Positions 8,849-17,407 are shown, counted from the first letter of the stretch. The stretch: DNA of 64,000 bases from Paenibacillus monticola (GCF_009664975.1 NZ_WJXB01000002.1:124001-188000); one strand, 5' to 3'. Notes: generated from the letters alone by a model not told the origin. Numbers and translations are program-made.

Positions 8849-10012
8849 ATGAAAGCACCTAATCTATTACGCGGCTTTAACTTTTTATATTTTGCATTGC
8901 TGGCTATGTTTATTCCCTTTCTGCCCGTCTACTTGGACGACCAAGGCTTAAATCCGGCACAGATTGGCTTCATCATGGGTACAGGTGGTTTTGTAACGAT
9001 TATTGCCCAGCCCTTATGGGGAATGATCAGCGACAGAACCAAAACCATCCGTAAAGTGCTCTTAGTCCTGCTGCTGTGCTCCGCAATAACCGGTTATCTG
9101 TTATATGACTCCACCAGCTATGTACTGCTTATATTATATGCTATGCTGCTCTATTTTTTCTTGATGCCGATTGATCCACTCACAGAAAGCTTGAACTTTC
9201 GGATAGCCGAGGCTTCCGGGATCAGCTATGGCTCAATTCGTACCTACGGTGCGCTTGGTTATGGTGTAGTCGCACTGCTTACTGGATACGTCATGTCTTA
9301 TTTTGGCGCGCACAGTCTGGCCCTGCTCTTCGCTGGAATTGGCTTACTAGGCTTTCTGGTAAGCTGGTTTATGCCGGATGCTCCCGTTACAGGGAAGCCC
9401 GTCACACTGAGCAGCCTCAAACATTTTTTAAGCAATAAAGAGACACTTCTCTTCCTGCTGCTTGTTTTTATCAGCTCCGTTCCGGCACGGATGAATGATA
9501 CTTTTCTCGGTGTATATATCCGTGAACTTGGCGGGAGTCCCGAGCTGGTCGGACAATCCTTTTTCCTGGCAGCAAGCAGTGAGATTGCTGTATTTGCCTT
9601 AAGCTTCTGGTGGCTGCGCAAGGGCAAAGAGCTAATCATAATAACACTCGCCGGCGCTTTTTATTTCATCCGCTTTTTCCTCTCAGCTTGGATAACTGAT
9701 CCTCACCTGCTGGCTTATCTGCAAATCCTCCAATTGCTGACCTTCCCGATCTTCTACTCGGCAGCGATTCAATACCTGTACAGCATTGTGCCCGAGGAAT
9801 GGCGTGCCACAGGCCAAACAGTATTGGCCCTGCTATTCTTTGGGGTATCCGGTATTATTGCCTCTTATGCGGGCGGTGCCCTTTATGAAGCGCTTGGGGG
9901 GCAGACCCTGTTTCTGTCTATGTCCGTCATGTCTTTCCTAGGGATGGTTTTCGGCCTGATTCTTCATCGTCTTTATGGCAGGAAATCCTCCAAGATAGGG
10001 TCATCCGTATAG
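8849..10012 (+). CDS. MFS transporter, MFS_1-like (PP/nucleoside H+ symporter-like) family
   Basis: A 387-residue protein with about 12 membrane segments. The N-terminal half has FLPVYLDDQGLNPAQIG and GMISDRTKTIRK between segments 2 and 3, and the segment 4-5 region carries SYGSIRTYGALGYG, the signature seen in 3-phenylpropionate (HcaT)/LacY-like MFS_1-like transporters. Substrate unknown. Start chosen at ATG 8849 (MKAPNLLRGFNF) because GTGAGG at 8831-8836 then acts as a ribosome site; the GTG at 8831 has none of its own. Not obviously linked to a neighbour. Confidence 0.8.
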   Translation: MKAPNLLRGFNFLYFALLAMFIPFLPVYLDDQGLNPAQIGFIMGTGGFVTIIAQPLWGMISDRTKTIRKVLLVLLLCSAITGYLLYDSTSYVLLILYAMLLYFFLMPIDPLTESLNFRIAEASGISYGSIRTYGALGYGVVALLTGYVMSYFGAHSLALLFAGIGLLGFLVSWFMPDAPVTGKPVTLSSLKHFLSNKETLLFLLLVFISSVPARMNDTFLGVYIRELGGSPELVGQSFFLAASSEIAVFALSFWWLRKGKELIIITLAGAFYFIRFFLSAWITDPHLLAYLQILQLLTFPIFYSAAIQYLYSIVPEEWRATGQTVLALLFFGVSGIIASYAGGALYEALGGQTLFLSMSVMSFLGMVFGLILHRLYGRKSSKIGSSV

Positions 10013-10073
10013 TAGTTCTATTAAAATGTGCTAACTTCCTATGTCATTCGTTATCCCAATAATAGAATTGCAA

Positions 10074-10082
10074 CATAGAATA
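10074..10082 (+). promoter_or_regulatory. Possible SigK/SigE-like -10 element
   Basis: CATAGAATA matches CATANNNTA exactly and sits 30 nt before the ATG at 10112. The identical nonamer precedes the gene starting at 11028 on the other strand. Confidence 0.45.
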
Positions 10083-10111
10083 TCCTATCAAAAGAAAAGG
10101 AGGTCGTTACT

Positions 10112-10396
10112 ATGGCTATCTTATTACCCGAACAATTCTTCAATTTAGCACCCAATGTTGGTAAATCCTACTACGAGAATTTGGCAGGCGGGATTAATGC
10201 TGCAGTTACTGTAAATAACAATTCTCTCAATCCAGTATCTCTGGTTCTTACCGTTGTTAATGCTCCAGTCGTGACTTACGTCATCCCAGCATTGAACAGT
10301 CTAACTATTGCTGTTAACGCACTTTTAGTCGCCGCTCTGTTATCCGGTGCTGGCGCCGTGTTTGGCACCATTGAAGTTGCTACCTCCGATTTCTAA
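10112..10396 (+). CDS. Small hydrophobic beta-rich protein, candidate spore-surface or appendage subunit
   Basis: A 94-residue protein, MAILLPEQFFNLAPNVG onward, with no cysteine, no charged core and long alternating strands rich in Val, Asn, Leu and Ala (INAAVTVNNNSLNPVSLVLTVVN, then VVTYVIPALNSLTIAVNALLVAALLSGAGAVFGTI). AAAGGAGG lies 6 nt before the ATG. Composition and size recall small self-assembling spore-surface or appendage subunits, but the cysteine-rich connector of Ena proteins is absent and I cannot assign a family. A SigK-like -10 upstream and a neighbouring beta-rich gene under the same element support a sporulation role (inference). Confidence 0.6.
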   Translation: MAILLPEQFFNLAPNVGKSYYENLAGGINAAVTVNNNSLNPVSLVLTVVNAPVVTYVIPALNSLTIAVNALLVAALLSGAGAVFGTIEVATSDF

Positions 10397-10453
10397 TCTA
10401 ATACCAGAGTATCCCTCCTCATACTCACTATTAGGAATCCCTCTCTGAAATAA

Positions 10454-10502
10454 GGCTGTCCCAAGGGCTCTATGCAGCGCCTGCCGGGACAGCCATTTTT
10501 TA
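10454..10502 (+). terminator. Rho-independent terminator
   Basis: Stem GGCTGTCCC / GGGACAGCC with a GC-rich 23-nt loop and a following T-run, 57 nt after the stop at 10396. Confidence 0.85.
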
Positions 10503-10548
10503 ATTCTCATTACAGAGCCAACTTTATAGTCTTAAATGTAAGTCACAC

Positions 10549-10584
10549 AAAAAAATACGAGTGCCAACGTTTTGGCGCCCCGTA
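10549..10584 (-). terminator. Rho-independent terminator
   Basis: On the minus strand TACGGGGCGCCAA / TTGGCACTCGTA is followed by TTTTTTT, closing the gene that ends at 10603. Confidence 0.75.
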
Positions 10585-10602
10585 TATTTCTCGAAGAATA
10601 GA

Positions 10603-11028
10603 TTAGCCACCAATCGCAATGGCAGTGAAGGTAATTGGACCGATAACCCTTGCCGTAGAAGCTGCATTACGGTTTTCAACAATTAATTGATAGTTTTGGG
10701 TTCCAAGTGGGGCATGTTCGATCATTTGCAAGGAAACGAGCGAGTATTCATCCACACCATCAAATGCGTCCCCCGCCAGTGCATAGTAGATTTCCGTACC
10801 TGCACGCCATAGACGGACAATTATTTCTGGTGCGCCACTAATAGAACGATAACCGAAAGTGGCATTCAATTCCACTCGGTTGGTTGTAGAGGCAGGATTA
10901 GCAGGATCAATATACACTGAAGTAGTTGCAATGGATACACCTGCTGGACTAGTGGGTATCGGAATATTCACTCCATTGGCAATGGGTGTCACTACAGTAG
11001 CATTATAATCAATAATAACTTTAGTCAT
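10603..11028 (-). CDS. Small beta-rich protein, candidate spore-surface protein
   Basis: A 141-residue protein starting MTKVIIDYNATVVTPIANGV. Of two in-frame ATGs, 11028 is chosen: AAGGAG ends 9 nt before it, whereas the ATG at 11037 abuts that site. The chain is Val/Thr/Ala/Asn-rich with repeated strands and Ile-Pro turns, one central segment APEIIVRLWRAGTEIYYAL and an end TARVIGPITFTAIAIGG that parallels the ITGPVNITAKVYAPA end of the 3442 protein. Both therefore look like versions of one beta-sandwich design (about 140 residues, soluble, no cysteine). No named family recognised. Confidence 0.6.
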   Translation of the reverse strand: MTKVIIDYNATVVTPIANGVNIPIPTSPAGVSIATTSVYIDPANPASTTNRVELNATFGYRSISGAPEIIVRLWRAGTEIYYALAGDAFDGVDEYSLVSLQMIEHAPLGTQNYQLIVENRNAASTARVIGPITFTAIAIGG

Positions 11029-11057
11029 TTCTTTCATCTCCTTCTCATCGGATACTC

Positions 11058-11066
11058 TATTCTATG
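11058..11066 (-). promoter_or_regulatory. Possible SigK/SigE-like -10 element
   Basis: Read on the minus strand this is CATAGAATA, identical to the element before 10112, and lies 29 nt upstream of the start at 11028. Confidence 0.45.
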
Positions 11067-11135
11067 AGACCTCAGAGAAGCTGCTTGGACATTCAAGCAC
11101 AATCAAAAACAATGTATAGTAGCAGGAGGATTAAC

Positions 11136-11798
11136 ATGAATCACCATATCAACGTTTTAATAGAGCGTATGCATGCGAAAGTGAACCCGCAAGAGGCTAC
11201 AGCCATGTCCGCTTATATGCGTGACCAATTTCCTTTTCTCGGAATCAAATCACCACTGCGCAAGGAACTACTTAAGGAATTTCTGGCGCAGCATCCCCCG
11301 CAAAAAGAATGGGTTTCTGTACTTTGGAACCTGCCGGAAAGAGAATACCAGTATTCGGCCTTGGATATTTTGCTTAAAATAAGAAAACAACTGAACCCGA
11401 ATGATCTACCACTGATAGAGAGTTTTATTACCAACCGTTCCTGGTGGGATACGGTAGATCTTTTGGCCGCTAATGCTGCCGGTTTCCTGCTGCTTAAATC
11501 ACCGCTTTTGCAAGAGGAATTTGGAGAGAAGTGGCTCCATTCTGATAACATGTGGCTTAATCGGACTGCTATTCTGTATCAGCTGCATTATAAGCAGGAT
11601 ACGAACGAAGAATTACTATATCGCTATATTCTCACACACGCAGCATCTTCAGAATTTTTTATCCAAAAAGCCATCGGTTGGGCACTCCGGGAGTATTCGA
11701 AGATCAATCCCAGCTCCGTTAAGAACTTCATTGAGAATGAAGAGCTAAAACCTCTTAGCAAACGGGAAGGTCTGAAATGGATCAGCAAAAACAATTAA
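11136..11798 (+). CDS. DNA alkylation repair protein, AlkD-like HEAT-repeat glycosylase
   Basis: A 220-residue all-helical protein of the AlkC/AlkD family, which removes bulky or cationic alkylated bases without base flipping (known for B. cereus AlkD). Visible hallmarks are FPFLGIKSPLRK near residue 30, REYQYSALDIL, SWWDTVDLLA (the Trp and Asp expected at the lesion site), MWLNRTAILYQL and FFIQKAIGWALREYSK. Start taken at ATG 11136, which has AGGAGG 6 nt upstream; the frame is open further upstream but without a ribosome site. It ends 12 nt before the convergent XRE gene, with no terminator between. Confidence 0.88.
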   Translation: MNHHINVLIERMHAKVNPQEATAMSAYMRDQFPFLGIKSPLRKELLKEFLAQHPPQKEWVSVLWNLPEREYQYSALDILLKIRKQLNPNDLPLIESFITNRSWWDTVDLLAANAAGFLLLKSPLLQEEFGEKWLHSDNMWLNRTAILYQLHYKQDTNEELLYRYILTHAASSEFFIQKAIGWALREYSKINPSSVKNFIENEELKPLSKREGLKWISKNN

Positions 11799-11810
11799 AC
11801 CTCAAATTCG

Positions 11811-12662
11811 TCAGCCTAAAGTATATTGCTCCATCAACTGCTTAAGTTTAACTTCCGTATTCGAATCCCCACTGGGAGTATAAATACTGCAGCGCAAATC
11901 CGCACTACCATGTACCTGCAGCGAAGTCAGATGAAATAGCATCTTCCCCGCCTTGGCATGCCTGAATTCGAGCACAACATCCGGAGCAGAGCTTACTTGG
12001 CTTTGCTCCCACAGCTCGTTGAAGTCAGGATGACTATCCTTCATTTCCCGAATAAAATCATCGTACCAAACATCCTCCACATACTGTCCGTAATACGCTC
12101 TGAAAATAGACAAATACCCACTGACGAACTGTTTCCAATTCACCGCCAGCCGCTGAAATTCCTTACGTACAAACAAAAGACGAATCATATTCCGTTCCTC
12201 TACCGGCAGCATGGCAAAGTTCAGAAACACATGAGCCGCCGCCTCATTCCAGCCCACGATTCCACAGCGGCGGTCGGATATGATCGTTGGACAATATTTA
12301 AGCTCCTTCAATATCTTTTGCAATGATGGACTGAGTACAGAGAATTCCGCCTGCTGAAAAGGTGCAATACCCGGGCCAGTCTCTAGTGCTAGCGCAAACA
12401 GATACTTACGCTCATCCTTGGTCAGTTGAAGTGCTGCTGCTACACAATCCAGAACGGATGAGGACACTTTGATATCACGTCCTTGCTCAAGCCACGTATA
12501 CCAGGTACTGCTAACTCCGGCAAGTTGTGCGACCTCTTCTCTTCTTAAGCCCGGTGTCCGTCTGCGGGTGCCCTCCGGCAGTCCTACGGAGCTTGGGTGT
12601 ATGGCCGCTCGGCGTGCTTTTAAGAAATCCGATAAAGCTTGAAGCCTCGTTTGATTAGACAT
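11811..12662 (-). CDS. XRE-family regulator with MmyB-like ligand domain
   Basis: A 283-residue transcription factor. The N-terminal helix-turn-helix (residues about 8-75) has RRRTPGLRREEVAQLAGVSSTWYTWLEQGRDIKVS, the typical start of MmyB-type regulators, followed by a ligand-binding domain with DRRCGIVGWNEAAAHVF and an FRHAKAGKMLFHLTSLQ end. Such proteins often bind fatty acids or similar ligands and control the adjacent gene. Start at 12662 (MSNQTRLQ) gives the normal family length; the upstream open frame is not protein-like. It is divergent from fabF, so control of that gene is plausible (inference). Confidence 0.85.
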   Translation of the reverse strand: MSNQTRLQALSDFLKARRAAIHPSSVGLPEGTRRRTPGLRREEVAQLAGVSSTWYTWLEQGRDIKVSSSVLDCVAAALQLTKDERKYLFALALETGPGIAPFQQAEFSVLSPSLQKILKELKYCPTIISDRRCGIVGWNEAAAHVFLNFAMLPVEERNMIRLLFVRKEFQRLAVNWKQFVSGYLSIFRAYYGQYVEDVWYDDFIREMKDSHPDFNELWEQSQVSSAPDVVLEFRHAKAGKMLFHLTSLQVHGSADLRCSIYTPSGDSNTEVKLKQLMEQYTLG

Positions 12663-12701
12663 AAATGAATATCCTGCCTTCCTGATCCAATCCATGGTCC
12701 T

Positions 12702-12728
12702 TAGTATAGTACTAATTATACTAGTATA
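12702..12728. promoter_or_regulatory. Dyad-symmetric candidate operator of the XRE regulator
   Basis: TAGTATA - 8 nt - TATACTA, followed directly by another GTATA, 40 nt before the regulator start and in the divergent region shared with fabF. The spacing and AT-rich half-sites suit an XRE-type operator overlapping a -10 box. Confidence 0.5.
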
Positions 12729-12784
12729 AACTACAACTTGTAATAGGATAATAAAAGTGAAAAAATACACTTATATAAGGGTTT

Positions 12785-12953
12785 ACGAAGTACATTCAGG
12801 GAGTATAGCTCCATAAAACTTGGCTGATGCTTTCGAAGTAAGTTTTGCGAAGATTATCAAGAAGCATATGCTATCAAAACTTGAGCTAATGCTTACGAAG
12901 TGTTTTATTGCGATGTACATTCGGGGAGCATAGCTCCATAAAACTTTAGGAGG
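12785..12953 (+). repeat. Composite leader repeat, three tandem units ending in the fabF ribosome site
   Basis: Units at 12785-12821, 12822-12882 and 12883-12949 share the blocks GCT.ATGCTT.CGAAGT, GTTTTATTGCGA and GAGCATAGCTCCATAAAACTT. The last unit runs straight into TTAGGAGG, the fabF ribosome site. A fourth and fifth unit occur at 34889-34983 before thiZ. ATAAAACT and AGTTTTAT segments can pair in alternative hairpins. Confidence 0.7.
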
Positions 12954-12959
12954 ATCAAT

Positions 12960-14195
12960 ATGGAACGGGTAGTCATAACGGGTATGGGATTGATATCGCC
13001 GCTTGGAAATACTTTAGAACAATTTTGGGATCGGCTAGTTAAAGGTGAGTCGGGCATTTCCCCAATCACTTCATTTGATACATCACATTTTAAGACCAAG
13101 ATTGCCGGAGTCGTACATGACTTTGATCCCGAGGCCCGCTTCGGCCGCAAAGATGCCCGCCGGATGGACCGGTTCAGCCAATTCGCATTGGCGGCCGCAG
13201 AGGAAGCCTGGGCGCATGCTGGACTCCAGCACGACAAGATCGACCATGAACGACTGGGTGTATACGTTGGCTCCGGTGTAGGGGGCATTCAGACCTTAAT
13301 GGAGCAAGGTGATCTGCTGCGAGCCCGGGGACCGGAGAGAATCAGCCCAACCTTGATCCCTATGCTTATCTCCAACATGGCCGCTGCAATGATCAGCATT
13401 AAGCTCGGTGCCTTAGGCCCGTCCATGTCGCCGGTAACGGCCTGCTCTATCGGAAATACGGCTATTGGTGAAGCCTTTCGGCTAATCCGTTATGGCGGAG
13501 CGGACATCGTCATAGCCGGAGGCTCCGAGGCAGCGATTACCGAGATCTCATTAGCCAGCTTTGGCAATGCTACTTCTCTTTCTACCCGCAATGATGAGCC
13601 TACGCAGGCGAGTCGCCCTTTTGACGGCAAACGGGATGGTTTTGTGATCGGTGAAGGCGGTGGAATTGTTATCCTGGAGTCGCTCTCCCACGCTCAAGCT
13701 CGAAACGCTCGCATTCATGGAGAAGTGATTGGCTACGGCGCTACCTCTGATGCCTATCATATGGTCGCCACACATCCTGAAGGAATTGGCGCTTATCAGG
13801 CTATGAAACTGGCACTACGTGAAGCTGGGCTGCAGCCTACGGATGTAGATGTCATCAGCGCCCATGCCACAAGCACCCTAGTCGGAGACCGCTCCGAAAC
13901 ACAGGCGATTAAGAAGCTGTTTGGCGAAGACGCCAGCCGTATTCCCGTTACAGCCAATAAATCAATGACTGGACATGCACTCGGAGCAGCTGGAGGCTTG
14001 GAAGCTATTGCTTTGATTAAGAGCATTCAGGAAGGCGTTATCCCTCCTACCATTAATCAAGAAGAGCCAGATGCCATCTGCGATCTGGATTATGTACCGA
14101 ACATTGCACGGAAAGCCGATCTCAACATAGGCATTTCCAATTCTTTTGGCTTTGGTGGGCATAATGCGGTTATTGTCATTCGCAAATACGAATAG
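12960..14195 (+). CDS. fabF: Beta-ketoacyl-ACP synthase II
   Basis: The condensing enzyme of fatty-acid elongation (malonyl-ACP plus acyl-ACP). The 411-residue thiolase-fold protein has the catalytic triad: Cys162 in VTACSIGN, His302 in AHATST and His339 in NKSMTGHALGAAGG, plus GGSEAAIT and NSFGFGGHNA. The nucleophile loop reads CSIGN rather than the common CATGN, a mild departure. It stands apart from acpP/fabD-type genes, is controlled by its own leader repeat, faces an XRE regulator and has its own terminator, so it may be an accessory FabF for particular conditions rather than the main housekeeping copy (inference). Confidence 0.92.
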   Translation: MERVVITGMGLISPLGNTLEQFWDRLVKGESGISPITSFDTSHFKTKIAGVVHDFDPEARFGRKDARRMDRFSQFALAAAEEAWAHAGLQHDKIDHERLGVYVGSGVGGIQTLMEQGDLLRARGPERISPTLIPMLISNMAAAMISIKLGALGPSMSPVTACSIGNTAIGEAFRLIRYGGADIVIAGGSEAAITEISLASFGNATSLSTRNDEPTQASRPFDGKRDGFVIGEGGGIVILESLSHAQARNARIHGEVIGYGATSDAYHMVATHPEGIGAYQAMKLALREAGLQPTDVDVISAHATSTLVGDRSETQAIKKLFGEDASRIPVTANKSMTGHALGAAGGLEAIALIKSIQEGVIPPTINQEEPDAICDLDYVPNIARKADLNIGISNSFGFGGHNAVIVIRKYE

Positions 14196-14202
14196 CTCGC
14201 AA

Positions 14203-14234
14203 AAACCCCCGAGATCAGCTGATCTCGGGGGTTT
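14203..14234 (+). terminator. Bidirectional rho-independent terminator
   Basis: A perfect inverted repeat: AAACCCCCGAGATCAG followed by its exact complement, between convergent fabF and the Nfu_N gene. Confidence 0.92.
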
Positions 14235-14251
14235 CGACCTTATTTTGTCAT

Positions 14252-14521
14252 TCAGGCATATACTTCTTCAAAAGCCTTTTCTACCTGGGGCAGAATAGTA
14301 TCCCACTCGGCATCAGAGGTTTTACTTACAGTGACAAAATCTCTGATTCCAAAGATGTTATCAATCCCTTCAATAGCTAAAAGAGCAATCGCCAAGGGAT
14401 GTTCTGTGGCATCCCCACTTTTTAGAGATGTGCTTGAGGGACCTTCAAAAATAGTTTGATCTGTGTTGATTTTGATCGAATTCGGGTTCGGTGTATTCTG
14501 AATATTAATACTTATAGCCAT
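14252..14521 (-). CDS. Nfu_N (NifU N-terminal-like) scaffold-domain protein
   Basis: An 89-residue protein consisting only of the Nfu_N domain (PF08712): ISINIQNTPNPNSIKI at the start, HPLAIALLAIEGIDNIFGIRDFVTVSK in the middle and a final DTILPQVEKAFEEV helix. In larger proteins this domain precedes the CxxC iron-sulfur scaffold domain, which is absent here, and the protein has no cysteine at all, so it cannot itself hold a cluster. Its role is unknown, possibly in Fe-S protein assembly or protein interaction. ATG at 14521 has GGAGTGATC upstream. Monocistronic. Confidence 0.85.
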   Translation of the reverse strand: MAISINIQNTPNPNSIKINTDQTIFEGPSSTSLKSGDATEHPLAIALLAIEGIDNIFGIRDFVTVSKTSDAEWDTILPQVEKAFEEVYA

Positions 14522-14561
14522 GTGATCACTCCTTCATTTGCTATTGTACCATCTTTGACAG

Positions 14562-16028
14562 CTATTTCTCCACTGAGACATGACTCCCCCAGATTGATAC
14601 ACCCTCCATAGAGGTTGCCGTGAACGTCATCACTTGGCTTCCGGTTCCCTCGTTCCACTCCAGCAGAAACACACCATAATATATAGTCCCGTCAATCGTC
14701 AACTCAGCAGTATGTTCTCCGCTAAGCTTCCATGTCCCTGTGACCGCTCCTGAGATCTTACCCTCATCCGTGAGTTCGATAGGTTCGGACTCTACAACAT
14801 CAGCCGTTATATCCTTGTTATGATTAATATATTTGTAGCCACCTGTTACTTCCTTCTGCTTATATTGGCCTATCGTTTCGCCACTATAGCGATGAGGAGC
14901 GACAACGGGCCAAGCTTCACTATTCATAAACATCTGATGAACCCGTACCTCATGTTCCTCTCCACGATTAGGGAAGCGTGTATGGAAAATCAAATAATAC
15001 TTGCCTGTATCCTTATCATAATAGGCGGAGTTATGGCCAGGTGAGATATAACCATCACCTATCACTGCCGTTTCAACCTCCGTATTCTGGAATTCAAAAT
15101 TGCCCATCAACTTGACCCCATAAGGTGAATACGCCGGATCATCGAACAGAACTCCAGCAGTTCCCTGTGCATTAATCATTTCCTGACCTGCAGAGTCCTC
15201 AAATGGCCCATCAGGATTCTTAGAACGGGCTACGCGGATGTTATAGCCTCCACTAGCATCCAGTCCCCCGTACGAAAGAAATAGATAATAATAATCGGTT
15301 TCGGGACTGTATAACATATAAGGACCTTCAATCCGGGCATGATTGGCACCCAGCAGTTTCTTTCCATATCCCTGATCCGGCAACGGGAAGCCCGTCTTTG
15401 TATCCAATTGCAGTATAAATATCCCACCAGAATAAGATCCATAAACCATCCATAGCTTACTCTCTTTATCGAAAAAAACATCCGGGTCCACTACATTCGG
15501 CTTTACAGTAGCATCATAAATTTCTCCATCATCACCTACACCGGTCATCCCGGATTTCAGAATAATGCCCGCATTTTTATACGGACCTTCAACACTGTCT
15601 GCTACAGCTATGCCCATCGCGGATAGCGGAGAATCTCCTCTACAAGCGTCATAATACATATAGAACTTTCCGTCTGCCAGCTCAATAACATCAGGCGCCC
15701 ATAACGTATCGGATTGTGCCCAAGCTAAGGTCTCACTTAATTCTTCTTTCACATTTGGAATAAGCACATTTCCGTCGGCTACCCCCGAAGATATTGGCGT
15801 CCAAGACTGCAAATCCTTTGATTTGGCCGAAGCCAAATGGGAACCAAACACATAATAGGTATCCTCTACTTTAATAACGGAAGGGTCATGCACAGAAACA
15901 TTTTGGAAGACTGGTGCTGGTGCTGCTACGATCTTCGTATTGTTATTCGTCTTCCCAGCTTCGGGTCCACTACTACAGGCTGTGAGTAAAGCAAGAGAAA
16001 GCAAAACGGTCAATGTTCTTTTTCTCAT
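14562..16028 (-). CDS. GH43 arabinan endo-1,5-alpha-L-arabinosidase-like lipoprotein
   Basis: A secreted, membrane-anchored glycoside hydrolase acting on arabinan side chains of plant pectin. The 488-residue precursor has a lipoprotein signal with box LLTACSSG (Cys18). The five-bladed propeller carries the GH43 triad: Asp48 in VHDPS (base), Asp113 in WAPDV (pKa modulator) and Glu234 in RIEGPYM (acid). A C-terminal beta domain of about 100 residues (from GQYKQKEVTGGYKYINHN) is that found in extracellular endo-arabinanases. Start: two adjacent ATGs, 16031 and 16028; AGGAGG fits 16028 best (7 nt). Exact specificity (endo versus exo) not provable here. Confidence 0.85.
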   Translation of the reverse strand: MRKRTLTVLLSLALLTACSSGPEAGKTNNNTKIVAAPAPVFQNVSVHDPSVIKVEDTYYVFGSHLASAKSKDLQSWTPISSGVADGNVLIPNVKEELSETLAWAQSDTLWAPDVIELADGKFYMYYDACRGDSPLSAMGIAVADSVEGPYKNAGIILKSGMTGVGDDGEIYDATVKPNVVDPDVFFDKESKLWMVYGSYSGGIFILQLDTKTGFPLPDQGYGKKLLGANHARIEGPYMLYSPETDYYYLFLSYGGLDASGGYNIRVARSKNPDGPFEDSAGQEMINAQGTAGVLFDDPAYSPYGVKLMGNFEFQNTEVETAVIGDGYISPGHNSAYYDKDTGKYYLIFHTRFPNRGEEHEVRVHQMFMNSEAWPVVAPHRYSGETIGQYKQKEVTGGYKYINHNKDITADVVESEPIELTDEGKISGAVTGTWKLSGEHTAELTIDGTIYYGVFLLEWNEGTGSQVMTFTATSMEGVSIWGSHVSVEK

Positions 16029-16248
16029 CATTCGACCTCCTATGTATACCCTTACATTTTGAAACGAAAGCCGAAAATAGTCAATCCTTTTATTTATATA
16101 TGTTAGTTTTATTTCATACTTATTTAAATCATAGGCAAAAGTTGGCAAAAAAAAGAAACAACTTGCCCTCCATTAAGGGACAATAATCGTTTCGCGTACT
16201 AAACTAATAATAACATAGTGAGAATTGCTCCATTTCTTCCATAAAAGA

Positions 16249-16280
16249 AACGCCAAGCCCTAAAATCAGGCTTGGACGTT
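16249..16280 (-). terminator. Rho-independent terminator of oppD
   Basis: Minus-strand stem AACGTCCAAGCC / GGGCTTGGCGTT followed by TCTTTTAT, just after the stop at 16310. Confidence 0.8.
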
Positions 16281-16309
16281 AAGTTTTATTTTTAAGCTGC
16301 AACTACAGC

Positions 16310-17377
16310 TTAATATTCATTATTCTCGACCAAGATCGGCTGAGGATACGCATTCGGCAATACACGTTGTCTCTTCTTCACGACTGCGGGTGGTTCTACC
16401 ACTGGAGCTAACGGATGCATTAACCATGACTTCACTAGATGCGTATCCGATACTCTGTAAGTAGGCGGTTCCTTCTCCATATCAATCTGCATAGCATAAG
16501 TGCTGCGCAGTGCAAATGCATCGCCTTTTGGCGGTTTAATTAGATCGGGAGGTGTACCAGGAATAGCTGTAAGCAATGAACCTTTGCTCTCCAGACTTGG
16601 CATTGAAGCAAGTAGTCCCCAAGTATACGGATGACGTGGATCGTAGAAAATTTCAGCTGCAGTACCCATCTCTACAATTTGTCCAGCATACATAACGGCT
16701 ACACGGTCTGCCATTCTAGCTACAACACCGAGATCATGGGTAATAAAAATAATTGCTGTATCAATTTTCTTCTGCAAATCCTTCATCAAATCGAGAATTT
16801 GCGCCTGGATGGTTACATCGAGCGCAGTTGTTGGCTCATCCGCAATCAGCAACTTAGGGTTAGCAGCTAACGCCATAGCTATAACAACACGCTGGCGCAT
16901 CCCGCCACTGAATTCATGTGGATACTGCTGAAAACGCCGCTCAGGAGAAGGAATCCCCACAAGATTAAGCAGTTCAATACCCCGCTTATGTGCAGCATCC
17001 TTAGACAATTTCTCATGTTTGAAAAGAACTTCAGTAATCTGTCTGCCTACCTTCATCATCGGATTAAGCGAGGTCATCGGATCTTGAAAAATCATGCCGA
17101 TCTCTTTGCCGCGAATCTTCTGCATTTGTTTCTCTGTCTTGCCGATCAGATCTTCACCATCAAAGAGAATCTGACCGCGCTTGTATTCACCTGCTGGTTC
17201 CGGAACGAGCTTCATGACCGCTTGTGAAGTTACACTTTTACCAGAACCGGATTCACCTACAATCGCTAGGGTTTCTCCTTTATCCACATGAAAGCTTACG
17301 CCACGAATTGCTTGTACTTCTCCTCCGCGTGTTCTGAAAGATATTGCTAGGTCTTTTACCTCTAAAAGGCGCTCCAT
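16310..17377 (-). CDS. Oligopeptide-type ABC transporter ATPase, orphan OppD
   Basis: A 355-residue ATP-binding subunit of the Opp/Dpp peptide or nickel importer family. Walker A GESGSGKS (residues 41-48), Q-loop IFQDPMTSLNP, signature FSGGMRQR, Walker B LLIADEP and the switch ITHDL are intact, and the C-terminal oligopeptide-transporter extension follows. That extension normally can hold cysteines binding an Fe-S cluster; here all four positions are replaced (GDAFALRSTYAMQID..VKSWLMH). Start at 17377 (MERLLEVK) uses GAGGGTG 5 nt upstream. No permease, binding protein or OppF lies beside it, so its partners must be encoded elsewhere. A Fur-box-like site precedes it. Confidence 0.85.
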   Translation of the reverse strand: MERLLEVKDLAISFRTRGGEVQAIRGVSFHVDKGETLAIVGESGSGKSVTSQAVMKLVPEPAGEYKRGQILFDGEDLIGKTEKQMQKIRGKEIGMIFQDPMTSLNPMMKVGRQITEVLFKHEKLSKDAAHKRGIELLNLVGIPSPERRFQQYPHEFSGGMRQRVVIAMALAANPKLLIADEPTTALDVTIQAQILDLMKDLQKKIDTAIIFITHDLGVVARMADRVAVMYAGQIVEMGTAAEIFYDPRHPYTWGLLASMPSLESKGSLLTAIPGTPPDLIKPPKGDAFALRSTYAMQIDMEKEPPTYRVSDTHLVKSWLMHPLAPVVEPPAVVKKRQRVLPNAYPQPILVENNEY

Positions 17378-17407
17378 CTTGTCACCCTCTCTAATTTCCA
17401 TATATTA

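Noticed and set aside
16029-16080. CcpA (cre) site before the arabinanase gene
   Set aside because: TTGAAACGAAAGCC is one base short of the consensus spacing, so it is not a confident site.
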